A stretch of 64,000 bases of DNA. Source: Clostridium sp. LS. Lineage in GTDB: Bacteria > Bacillota > Clostridia > Clostridiales > Clostridiaceae. Both the position numbers and the translations under genes were made by a program. Positions 33,961 through 43,084 of this stretch are shown here, one piece after another (the first letter of the stretch is position 1; each line of letters starts with the position of its first letter). A model generated the notes under the pieces. It had not been told where the DNA came from. It saw nothing but the letters and a program-made list of their open reading frames with translations, and made no database searches. The DNA lies in assembly GCF_002760435.1 (NCBI RefSeq), contig NZ_AUUU01000067.1, forward strand, positions 1 to 64,000, read 5' to 3'.

Positions 33961-36840
33961 ATGCATATTAAGAAGAAGTTACCAATAACAATGATTATAT
34001 TAATTTCAATACCGCTGCTAATATTAAGTTATGCTATTTATAATTATACATATATGTCTGTTACTAATGATAGCGAGAATCATATTAAACAAGTGACTTC
34101 AATAGAAGGTAATGCATTAAGTACCTTTGTTAACTACCAAATAAAAGAAGTAGAGCTTTCAGCAAGGATAGAAAGTGTTGTAGAGTTATTAAAAGAAGCA
34201 AAACAATCTGAGGATTTAAAACAGCTTATATATAAAACAGAGGCTCTAAATGTTGATAAATTACTAACTTTAAGAGTAAAGGAACTTAATGATGTTCAGC
34301 ATTCTTTTGTCTGTGATTTAAAGGGCAATATTATTGCTGACAGCAATTCCACAGGATTAATGCTAAACATAACAGATAGAGAATACTTTCAACAAGCTAT
34401 AAATGGAGAAATAGCAATAAGTGATGAAATAAAATCAAAAATCAGTAATGAAGATATAATTGTGGTGGCGAGTCCTGTAATAGATGAACAAGGAAATGTA
34501 ATTGGCTTATATTGTAATGCAATACAAATTTCGGCCTTTAATAAATATATAGAAAATATTACAATTGGTAATACAGGATATGCTTATTTAGTAGATGACG
34601 ATGGAATTATGATAGCTCATCCCCAAAAAGATAAATTGGGTAAACCAGTTGAAAATTCAGTTTTAACAAAAGTGGTTGATGAAAAGTCGTATTTAAACCA
34701 AACTGATACTGGATTTGATACGTATGTGTATAATGGTACTAAGAAATATTTTGGATATACTGTAATACCAAAAATAAATTGGATTTTAGCAGTTACTCAA
34801 AATGTAGATGAAGTAAATGCTCCAGCACGATTGGAATTATACTTTATAATGGGGATAACACTAATAATGCTAGTTATAACATCTATAATTAGTTTGCTTT
34901 TTTCAAAATCTATAACTAATCCTATTAGCGGCTTAATAGCCATAATGAATAAAGCAGAAAATGGAGATTTATCTGTATCCTGTGATTACGACTCAAATAA
35001 TGAATTAGGAAAACTATCAAATAATTTTAACAGCATGATAAAAAAGCTGAGCGGCAGTTATGAGGAATTATCTGCTGTATATGAAGAATTGTCTGCAACG
35101 GAAGAAGAATTACGGTGTCAATATGAAGAACTTGTAGAAAATGAGAAGGCATTAGCCATCAGTGAAGATAGATTTAAACAAGCACTAGACGGAATAAATG
35201 ATGTAATATGGGAGTGGGATATAAAGGCAAATACTTTCTTTGCTTCTGATAAGTGGGAAGAACTAACGGGGTATAGCAATAAAAATATAGATATCAAAAA
35301 TTTCTTGAAAATTATTTTACCAAATGAAGAACTAGAAAGAATTGTTAAAAATTACAAAACACTTACTATGTCAGCAGAATATTTTAGAGAGGAATTTGAG
35401 ATTACAACTAAAAGCGGTGATAAAAAGTGGATTTTAAATAGAGCTAGGATAACTATGGATAGCGAAGGAAATCCGATAAAAATAACAGGTACTATATCTG
35501 ATATAACCAGCATTAGGCAAGCAAATGATAAAATAATGGAGCTTGCATATTGTGATTCATTAACAGGAATTCCAAATAGAACTACGCTTATGAGTAAGCT
35601 AGATGAAGTAATAAATGAATGTGTAGAAAACAATAAATTAGGTGCAGCATTGTTTATAGATTTGGATGACTTTAAAAGGATTAATGATTCGTTAGGACAT
35701 GATATTGGAGATAAACTTTTAAAAAGAATATGCACTAAAGCAAAAAGCATATTAAATCAAAATGAAATCCTCTATAGATTTGGAGGAGATGAATTTTTAA
35801 TATTAATGTGTAATGTGAAAGCTAGGGAACAAGTAATAAATTTGTCTAATAAATTATTAAATATATTTAAAAACTACTTTATTATAGACAATAAGCAGGT
35901 TTATATAACTTGCAGTATAGGTATTTGTATTTTTCCTACAGATGGCAAAGATAAGAACAGCATTTTGAAGAATGCAGATACAGCAATGTACAAAGCAAAG
36001 GAAAAAGGTAAAAATACTTTTGAATTTTATAATGAAGAGATGTCAAAGAAAATATTAAAGGATATGATTATTGAAAAAGCATTAAGGAATGGAATAGAAA
36101 ACAATTATTTTTACCTTCAATATCAGCCTCAAGTTAATATAGAAGGTAAAATAATAGGTGTTGAATCACTTGTTAGACTAAAAAATGAAGAACTTGGTTT
36201 TGTATCTCCTGGTGAATTTATTCCAATAGCAGAGAAGACAGGACTTATTATAACAATAGGTGACTGGATTATGGAGACTGCAATTATAAAAAAATTAGAA
36301 TGGTTAAATAATGGATATGGGGATATACGAGTTTCGATAAATGTATCCTCACTTCAAATTCATAGACCTGACTTTGTTGAAAAGGTTAAAAAATTGGTTG
36401 AAAAGTATAAAATAAATCCTAATTTTATAGAATTGGAAATAACCGAAAGTGTTTTGATGGAACAGCTGGATAAAAATGTTGTAATTTTGCAAGAGCTAAG
36501 GGATATTGGAATAAGAATTGCGCTAGATGATTTTGGGACAGGATATTCTTCTTTAAATTATTTAAGGACTATACCACTGAATACATTAAAGATTGATAAA
36601 TCTTTTATAGACGATATTTGTATCAATGATAAACAGGGGGCTATAGTTGATAGCATTATTGAAATGGCGCATAAGTTGGGGATGGAAGTTGTAGCTGAAG
36701 GCATCGAAACAATAGACCAGTTAAAAGTTATGAAAGAGAAAAACTGCGATATAATTCAAGGGTATGTATATAGCAGACCACTTTTGAGTACTGATCTAGA
36801 AAATTTACTGAAAAAAGGATTTGATAATCTCATTAAGTAA
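33961..36840 (+). CDS. Cache-HAMP-PAS-GGDEF-EAL membrane c-di-GMP enzyme
   Basis: 959 residues from ATG 33961 (GGAGG upstream; 33943 rejected). TM1 at about 8-28; a double-Cache sensor domain outside (GNTGYAYLVDDDGIMIAHP motif); TM2 near 295-320; HAMP; a coiled coil; a PAS domain with PAC (GDKKWILNRARI); GGDEF with intact FGGDEF but no RxxD site five residues before it; and an EAL domain with ESLVRLK for EALLR, DDFGTGYSSL and AEGIE all present. It may make or degrade c-di-GMP, or the GGDEF may regulate the EAL through GTP. Cache domains typically bind amino or organic acids; the ligand is unknown. Confidence 0.94.
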   Translation: MHIKKKLPITMIILISIPLLILSYAIYNYTYMSVTNDSENHIKQVTSIEGNALSTFVNYQIKEVELSARIESVVELLKEAKQSEDLKQLIYKTEALNVDKLLTLRVKELNDVQHSFVCDLKGNIIADSNSTGLMLNITDREYFQQAINGEIAISDEIKSKISNEDIIVVASPVIDEQGNVIGLYCNAIQISAFNKYIENITIGNTGYAYLVDDDGIMIAHPQKDKLGKPVENSVLTKVVDEKSYLNQTDTGFDTYVYNGTKKYFGYTVIPKINWILAVTQNVDEVNAPARLELYFIMGITLIMLVITSIISLLFSKSITNPISGLIAIMNKAENGDLSVSCDYDSNNELGKLSNNFNSMIKKLSGSYEELSAVYEELSATEEELRCQYEELVENEKALAISEDRFKQALDGINDVIWEWDIKANTFFASDKWEELTGYSNKNIDIKNFLKIILPNEELERIVKNYKTLTMSAEYFREEFEITTKSGDKKWILNRARITMDSEGNPIKITGTISDITSIRQANDKIMELAYCDSLTGIPNRTTLMSKLDEVINECVENNKLGAALFIDLDDFKRINDSLGHDIGDKLLKRICTKAKSILNQNEILYRFGGDEFLILMCNVKAREQVINLSNKLLNIFKNYFIIDNKQVYITCSIGICIFPTDGKDKNSILKNADTAMYKAKEKGKNTFEFYNEEMSKKILKDMIIEKALRNGIENNYFYLQYQPQVNIEGKIIGVESLVRLKNEELGFVSPGEFIPIAEKTGLIITIGDWIMETAIIKKLEWLNNGYGDIRVSINVSSLQIHRPDFVEKVKKLVEKYKINPNFIELEITESVLMEQLDKNVVILQELRDIGIRIALDDFGTGYSSLNYLRTIPLNTLKIDKSFIDDICINDKQGAIVDSIIEMAHKLGMEVVAEGIETIDQLKVMKEKNCDIIQGYVYSRPLLSTDLENLLKKGFDNLIK

Positions 36841-37055
36841 TACCACTTTATTATTAATAATATAAAAAAGAAGAGATTGGTAAACCTTATTATAGGTGGT
36901 TTAATAAAGCAGAAGGAAAAAATAATTCTGGAATTAAAAGCAGGTGCAGATGGGATATCTTTATTTTAGAAAAAATATTTCTGCTAAGTGATGGAATTAT
37001 ATGACTTTCAGTAGAATAGATTGGTAATTGGATAAACAATTAAAAGGTGGTAAAT

Positions 37056-38114
37056 ATGTATCTATCCATACCAAGCAGTTTTTTAGTACCAGTTTGTGTT
37101 GCAGAAGATATCTTAAATACAGAAAAAATAGTAGAATTACAAGAATGTATCAGCAGTAGTTATTTTATAAACAAACCTGTAAATAGAAAGGGGTTAGTAA
37201 TAGGTGTATCTTTGCCTAATCAAAGAGATGAGAGATGGATTAGAGATAGGGAAGCTATGGAAGCCTATGCTAAAGAAAAAAATGTTATTTTGAAGATAGA
37301 AGATGCTGAATATGATGTGAATAAACAGATTTCACAAGTGGAAAATCTAATATCACAGGGCATAGATGTATTAATTTTAGTGGCCATAGACGTATATACT
37401 GCAGGAGGTATGGTAGAAAAGGCTAAGCAAGCAGGAGTTAAGGTGGTAGCTTATGAGGCGCGGATACTAAAAACTGATTTAGAGATATTTGTTACATTCG
37501 ATCACTTGATGGCTGGACAACTTCAAGGAAAGTTCCTTATTACTAAAGTTCCGGTAGGGAATTACATTATTATGTATGCGGATCTTCCATATGATTCTTC
37601 GCTAAGGGATGGAGCAATGCAATATATAGATCCCTTGGCTATTATAGGAAATATAAAGATAATTGCAGAAAAAGCAATTAAAAACTGGGATCCAAAGATT
37701 GCTTTTGAGGTGGTGAGAGATGTATTAATTACTAATAATGATGAAGTTGATGCTATACTAGCACCAAATGATTCAACAGCAGGAGCTGCAATTGAAGCGC
37801 TACAAGCACGAGGTTTAGCTGGAAAGGTAGCAGTAACTGGGCAAGATGCAGAATTGGCTGCCATTAGAAGAATAATCCAAGGAACACAATCAATGACACT
37901 ATTCAAAGATACTAGGCAATCCGCCAAGAAGACTATAGATGTTGCAATACATCTGGCTAATGGCGAGCATATATCAACAAATACAGCCTTATTTAATGGC
38001 AAAATGTACGTACCAACGGTTCTGATTGAACCAATTCTTATAGATAAGAGTAATATAGATGATGTTCTTATAAAAAGTGGATATTTTACGAGAGAAGAGG
38101 TTTATGGAAGTTAA
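37056..38114 (+). CDS. Orphan sugar-binding-protein-like sensor (XylF/RbsB fold)
   Basis: 352 residues from ATG 37056; a GTG at 37047 lies within the ribosome site AAAGGTGG. From residue 45 it is a periplasmic-binding-protein family I sugar binder (GLVIGVSLPNQRDERWIRDREAME, SQGIDVLILVAID, DAILAPNDSTAGAAIEAL, VAVTGQDAELAAIRRII), closest to xylose-binding XylF. There is no clear signal peptide or lipobox Cys, only a weakly hydrophobic SSFLVPVCVA near the start, and no ABC permease or ATPase beside it. It may be a cytoplasmic or membrane-tethered sensor, comparable in concept to the XylFII sensors of clostridia, possibly working with the adjacent GGDEF-EAL protein. That link is inferred. Confidence 0.8.
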   Translation: MYLSIPSSFLVPVCVAEDILNTEKIVELQECISSSYFINKPVNRKGLVIGVSLPNQRDERWIRDREAMEAYAKEKNVILKIEDAEYDVNKQISQVENLISQGIDVLILVAIDVYTAGGMVEKAKQAGVKVVAYEARILKTDLEIFVTFDHLMAGQLQGKFLITKVPVGNYIIMYADLPYDSSLRDGAMQYIDPLAIIGNIKIIAEKAIKNWDPKIAFEVVRDVLITNNDEVDAILAPNDSTAGAAIEALQARGLAGKVAVTGQDAELAAIRRIIQGTQSMTLFKDTRQSAKKTIDVAIHLANGEHISTNTALFNGKMYVPTVLIEPILIDKSNIDDVLIKSGYFTREEVYGS

Positions 38115-38155
38115 TATTAGATTTTATGAAAATTTAAGAAGAGAGTTAAATATTT

Positions 38156-38195
38156 AAAGGCTGATCTTTGTACTAAACAGGAGTCAGCCTTTTTT
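38156..38195 (+). terminator. Terminator of the sugar-binding sensor gene
   Basis: AAAGGCTGA and TCAGCCTTTTTT form a stem with a T-tract, 40 nt after the stop. Confidence 0.82.
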
Positions 38196-38265
38196 GTGTT
38201 TGGAATATTTCTGAATGTTTTATTAAGTTTAAAAAATTTTAGAATGCCAGAGGCATCCATATAAA

Positions 38266-38308
38266 TTAAAAAAGGACTGCTGCACTAAATACCATAGTGC
38301 GGCAGTCC
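38266..38308 (-). terminator. Terminator of the RND efflux operon
   Basis: Read on the minus strand, GGACTGCCGCACTA pairs with TAGTGCAGCAGTCC (one wobble) and a run of T residues follows. It lies about 60 nt beyond the RND pump stop. Confidence 0.8.
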
Positions 38309-38367
38309 ATATGCTTTATGTGTTCTTAAGAAAGGGTACCTTTCTTCTACGCTGAACGCAATAATTA

Positions 38368-41300
38368 TTATAAACTTAAATCTTCATCTGTATTGTCCTT
38401 TAACGACTTGTTAGGATGAATTTTTTTCTCGAATTTATTTTTCAAATCATCAAGTATTGTATACATAATTGGTACTACAAATAAAGTTAGGATTGTGGAA
38501 GTAATTAATCCTCCAATTACTGCCTGTGCCATTGGTGCACGCATTTCAGAACCCATTCCCTTTGATACAGCTAGCGGAATCATACCAAATATCATGGCTA
38601 ACGTAGTCATAACTATTGGGCGTAACCTTACAAGTCCTGCCTCTTTAATAGCTTTTTCTCTAGGCATACCATGCTCAATTCTCTGTTTTGCTGCATCTAT
38701 AAGCAATATTCCATTTTTAGAAACTAAGCCCATAAGCATTATAATACCTATTATTGACATCATGCTCAATTGTGTTTTGAAAATGTATAATCCTAGAACA
38801 GCCCCAATAATTGCAAGTGGTAAAGAGAATAATATAGATATAGGATCAACGAAACTTTCAAACTGTGCTGCCATAACTAAATACAAGAATACAACTGCCA
38901 TTGCTACTGCCTGTTGTAAACTTCCAAGACTGTTATTTAAAGTTCCGGAATTTCCTCCTAAAGATACTGAAATTCCTTGAGGCATATTCATTTGAGTTTG
39001 AATTTGTTTCAAATAAGAATTCATAAACGTACCTGCTGCTCCGCCTGAAACATTGCAGGAAATTTGAATTTCTGCCATTCTATCATATCGACTCAATTGT
39101 GCTGGTGCTGAACCTAATACCTTACTAGTTACTTCTGATAACGGAATCATATTGCTATTAGTACCAGAAACGTAAACTTTATTAAGTTCATCAAGACTTT
39201 GACGCTGATCATTTTCTAAATATAGTACTACATTGTCCATATCTTTTCCATCATCATATTTGCTTACAGTTGTGCCATTAAATAGTGTACTCAAAGTATT
39301 TGCGACATCTGAACTGCTCACTCCTAAATCGGCTGCTTTATCGCGGTTAACCTCTAAAGTCATTTCTGGAAGGCCAGACTTAACGTTAGTACCAACATCT
39401 CTCACATTAGAATTCTTAAGTAAATCATCTTCTACTTTTTGCGCAAATTTTTGAAGTTCTTCTCTATTTTCGCCAACAAGCTCAAATGTTGCATCTTTTG
39501 ATCCTCTTCCGCCGCCCGCCATGGATGAGGCTGATGCTGTTATTTGTGTTCCAGGAATCCCTTGCAACTTTTTACTAAAGTTTCTAGCTAAATCTCTTGA
39601 GTTATCCTTACGTTGTCCTTTATCGGCTAATTCAACTTTAATTGTCGCATTACTATTTGACACTGTAGTATATAATCCTTTTACTTCCGGAAATTTCTTA
39701 AGTATATCTTCTATTTGCTTAGTTTTTTCTCCTGCATTTTCTAATGTTATGCCAGAATCAAAATTAGCGTTTACTGTTAACTGATTATTATCAGTTGAAG
39801 GCATCATAGTAAATCCAAGTGTATAAATAAGACTAATACTGCTTGCAAACAAAACTCCTGCTGCAATTAAAATTATTAGTTTTTTGTGAAGAGCAATAAC
39901 CAGAAGCTTTGAATATTTTTCGGCTAAATTATCAAATTTTTTATTAAACCAATTGAAAAATTTACCGATAAATGTTTTTCTTGTTTTCTTTCCAGCTCTA
40001 AGCATTTTCGATGACATCATAGGCACAAGAGTAAATGATACAATCAATGAAATTGCCATACTGAAAACAACTGTAAGACCAAATTCAAAGAAATACCTTC
40101 CAATTGCTCCTGTTACCATAGACACAGGCAAAAATACTGAAATAACTGCTGAAGTTGTTGCTATTACAGCAAAACCAATTTCAGATGTAGCATCTCTGGC
40201 TGCTTCCTTTGCTGATTTTCCCATATGCAGATGCCTTACAATATTTTCTATAACAACTATAGCATCATCAATCAAAAGTCCGACTGCTATCGATAATGCC
40301 ATTAAAGACATTGTATCTAGAGAAAAATTTCTCTCTTTCATACAAATAAAAGTAGTTATAATAGAAATAGGAAGGGATGACGCACTTATAAGAGTACTTT
40401 CCCATTCGTTTAAGAATAAAAATACAATAATGACAGCCAATATACATCCATCTCTAATTGTTTCTATAACACTGTCTACCGTACTTTGTATTGATATTGA
40501 ATCATCACTAACAATTTCAAAATGTATATTCTTAGGCAAAGTCTTTTTATATTTCTCTAACTCTTTTTTTACGTTATTTGCTAACTCAACAGTATTGGAG
40601 CCAGATTGTTTAACTATATCAATACCAATTGCTGGTTTTCCTTGATAATATGCATGGCTGGTTTCCTGTTGAATTCCATCTTCAACATCAGCAATATCCT
40701 TTACTCTAATTTCTGCACCATTTTTAGTAGCTATTAATATGTTCTTAAAATCATCTACTTTTTTTATCTTACTGCTTATTTTTATATTAATTTGATGATC
40801 TTTATCGCTAATCTGTCCACCTGATTGATCAACATTATCTTTTTTTATGGCATTTGTTACAGCAGTTGTTGTAAGACCATATTTTAATAGCTTGCTATTA
40901 TCGAGTTTTATATGAATTTCCCTTGTATCTTCACCTGATACATTTATAGCTCCAATATCGGGTACTGTATACAACTTTTTCTCAAAATTATCAACAACAT
41001 CCGATAATTGTTTATTATCATCTGCACCATAAACAGCAATTGATAAAATTGACGCTGCTGAAGTATCAAACTTAGAGATAACCGGAGTATCAATATCACT
41101 TGGTAACCCTCTAATGCTTGAAACCTTATCTCTAACATTTTGTGCTGCTACTTCTGGATCCACACCAAGATTAAACTGTATTGTAGTCCTTGATCTACCT
41201 TCTGTTATAGTAGATGATATATGTGCAACTCCAGAAATTTCTCCTGCAGCATCCTCTATTAGCTTGGTTACATTGGTTTCCAGGTCTTCTGGTGATGCGC

Positions 41301-41457
41301 CACTTTCGGCAACCGAAACTGAAACTGTAGCCTGTTCAGAATCTGGCATATCATTAACTACTAATTTCTGATAACATAACATGCCGACAATAGCCATAGC
41401 AATCATTATAACTGAAATAAATACAGGTCGTTTGATACTAATATTTGCAATATTCAT
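38368..41457 (-). CDS. RND-family (AcrB/HAE1-type) efflux pump
   Basis: 1029-residue inner pump of the resistance-nodulation-division superfamily, with two repeats of six helices and two large extracytoplasmic loops. It opens with the family's NIANISIKRPVFISVIMI; TM4 carries the proton-relay pair in GLLIDDAIVVIEN. The C-terminus has LMGLVSKNGILLIDAA and RLRPIVMTTLAMIFG. GGAGGG precedes the ATG, 12 nt after the membrane-fusion gene. No outer-membrane channel is encoded, as expected for a monoderm; such RND pairs in clostridia are little studied. Substrates unknown. Confidence 0.94.
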   Translation of the reverse strand: MNIANISIKRPVFISVIMIAMAIVGMLCYQKLVVNDMPDSEQATVSVSVAESGASPEDLETNVTKLIEDAAGEISGVAHISSTITEGRSRTTIQFNLGVDPEVAAQNVRDKVSSIRGLPSDIDTPVISKFDTSAASILSIAVYGADDNKQLSDVVDNFEKKLYTVPDIGAINVSGEDTREIHIKLDNSKLLKYGLTTTAVTNAIKKDNVDQSGGQISDKDHQINIKISSKIKKVDDFKNILIATKNGAEIRVKDIADVEDGIQQETSHAYYQGKPAIGIDIVKQSGSNTVELANNVKKELEKYKKTLPKNIHFEIVSDDSISIQSTVDSVIETIRDGCILAVIIVFLFLNEWESTLISASSLPISIITTFICMKERNFSLDTMSLMALSIAVGLLIDDAIVVIENIVRHLHMGKSAKEAARDATSEIGFAVIATTSAVISVFLPVSMVTGAIGRYFFEFGLTVVFSMAISLIVSFTLVPMMSSKMLRAGKKTRKTFIGKFFNWFNKKFDNLAEKYSKLLVIALHKKLIILIAAGVLFASSISLIYTLGFTMMPSTDNNQLTVNANFDSGITLENAGEKTKQIEDILKKFPEVKGLYTTVSNSNATIKVELADKGQRKDNSRDLARNFSKKLQGIPGTQITASASSMAGGGRGSKDATFELVGENREELQKFAQKVEDDLLKNSNVRDVGTNVKSGLPEMTLEVNRDKAADLGVSSSDVANTLSTLFNGTTVSKYDDGKDMDNVVLYLENDQRQSLDELNKVYVSGTNSNMIPLSEVTSKVLGSAPAQLSRYDRMAEIQISCNVSGGAAGTFMNSYLKQIQTQMNMPQGISVSLGGNSGTLNNSLGSLQQAVAMAVVFLYLVMAAQFESFVDPISILFSLPLAIIGAVLGLYIFKTQLSMMSIIGIIMLMGLVSKNGILLIDAAKQRIEHGMPREKAIKEAGLVRLRPIVMTTLAMIFGMIPLAVSKGMGSEMRAPMAQAVIGGLITSTILTLFVVPIMYTILDDLKNKFEKKIHPNKSLKDNTDEDLSL

Positions 41458-41469
41458 TTGTCATCCCTC

Positions 41470-42723
41470 CTACTTAGAAGCTGTGTCTTCTGAGCTATTG
41501 TCCTTCTTATCAGTTGCATTTTGTCCGCTATCATTTTGCTTAGCTACTACGTTTATCTCATCACCATCTTGCAACGTGCTTGTATTTGTACAGATTATTT
41601 GATCTCCACTTTTGACGCCAGATGTTACTTCTACATTATTATCGCTAGTTTCTCCAATAGTTACCTTTGTTTTTTTAGCTTTTCCATTATCGTTTATAAA
41701 AACAGAATAGTTTCCTTCGTTTCCAACTAAAGCATTGACTGGTACCGTAAGCACTTCAGCATTTTGATCACTAATAAGAGTTACCTTACCATAAATACCT
41801 GGCAATAATGATTTATCACTATTATCTATTTTAACTTTAACATTGAAAACTCTTGAAGTTGTATCCGCTGCTCCATCTATATATTGTACAATTCCATTGT
41901 AATTTTGATCACTTCCATCAACTGTAAGTGTAGCTGCTTGCCCTGTTTTTACGATGCTTATTTTTTCCTGAGGTACCTGTATTGTTGCATACACTGATGA
42001 TATATCATTAACTGTTGCAAGCGATGCACCAGAACTCGCCATTTGTCCTATATTTAAATTTTTATTACTTATTATCCCGCTTATAGGTGCCTTGATAATT
42101 GTGTTGCTCAAAGTGTCTTGTAAATTTGATATGGTTACCTTCTCTGTTTCTATATTTGATTGCGCAGTTTGAATACTTGCATTTCCAGAATCGTAATCAG
42201 CTTTAGCAGATTTTAAAGTTTTCTCAGCAGCCTCAAAATCTGTTTGAGATATAGCTTGTCCTTCGAAAAGAGTTTTTTGTCTATCATAATTGCGCTGTGC
42301 ATCATCTAAATTGACTTTGAGTTTTTCCAAAGCAACTTGAGTTGAATTTAATTGACTTTCATACGTTTGTAACTGAGCTTGTGCAGTTTTTATATTATTT
42401 CTTATGTCTTGATCATCTAATGTAACTAGTGTATCTCCTGCATTTACATATTGTCCATTTTCAAATGATACGGAAACAACTTTTGCTGATGTTTTACTAC
42501 TTATAATACCTTGCTGATAAGCTTCTAGAGTGGCTTTATATATGTCTCCTGAAGTTTTTTTCGTTGTTTGCGCAGTTTGAACTTCAACTGAAGTTTTACT
42601 AACAGCAGCTTGAGCAGGTTTACTTTTTGCACTTATCGTTAATTTATTTTTAATTGCTATAGCGCATCCTATTACGGCTATAACAATGACAGCATATAAA
42701 ACTACTTTTTTTACGTTCTTCAT
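41470..42723 (-). CDS. RND membrane-fusion (periplasmic adaptor) protein
   Basis: 417 residues, HlyD/AcrA family. One N-terminal helix (VVLYAVIVIAVIGCAIAIK), a lipoyl half-motif (GIISSKTSAKVVSVSFENGQ), a long coiled-coil hairpin (residues about 115-200), the second lipoyl half (IIKAPISGIISNK), a beta-barrel domain and a membrane-proximal domain, then a Gln/Asp/Ser-rich tail (QNDSGQNATDKKDNSSEDT). GTGGAGG precedes the ATG. It is the first gene of the pair and would couple the pump to the envelope. The first helix contains a Cys, but not in a clear lipobox. Confidence 0.92.
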   Translation of the reverse strand: MKNVKKVVLYAVIVIAVIGCAIAIKNKLTISAKSKPAQAAVSKTSVEVQTAQTTKKTSGDIYKATLEAYQQGIISSKTSAKVVSVSFENGQYVNAGDTLVTLDDQDIRNNIKTAQAQLQTYESQLNSTQVALEKLKVNLDDAQRNYDRQKTLFEGQAISQTDFEAAEKTLKSAKADYDSGNASIQTAQSNIETEKVTISNLQDTLSNTIIKAPISGIISNKNLNIGQMASSGASLATVNDISSVYATIQVPQEKISIVKTGQAATLTVDGSDQNYNGIVQYIDGAADTTSRVFNVKVKIDNSDKSLLPGIYGKVTLISDQNAEVLTVPVNALVGNEGNYSVFINDNGKAKKTKVTIGETSDNNVEVTSGVKSGDQIICTNTSTLQDGDEINVVAKQNDSGQNATDKKDNSSEDTASK

Positions 42724-43084
42724 GTCCCATCCTCCACTTTTCCAATATAAAATATTTATTTTGCTACGAACTCTATATTAATAATGTAAATGCAGGCCCA
42801 TTTTACCATAAATGTATAAACAATTTATAAACTAAATCTATATTTTAACATAACTATCTTTAAACCTAAGCTTTCGAGATTTACATTTAAAATATTAGCA
42901 AATTCAATTTAAAAAACATAATTTTTAATGTTTTTCATATAATTTGTTAGGTTTTTTAATTTCTTATTAGTGGTAAATTTTAAGGGGAAATGTTTTCAAT
43001 AAGAATAGTAAATTACTGGGCATTTATTAAATAAGTCAGTATAAGGCAATTCATCCAGTAATATTTAAAGAAAAGAGTGATTTT
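42724..43084. promoter_or_regulatory. Divergent control region between RND and ABC exporter operons
   Basis: 361 nt, very AT-rich, with no gene. ATTACTGG at 43012-43019 is inverted as CCAGTAAT at 43055-43062, close to the ABC gene, a candidate operator dyad with a 35-nt spacer. No regulator gene is adjacent. Confidence 0.35.

Noticed and set aside
38495-40645. Plus-strand open frames over the RND pump gene
   Set aside because: They are antisense shadows of a complete AcrB-type protein with all expected motifs.
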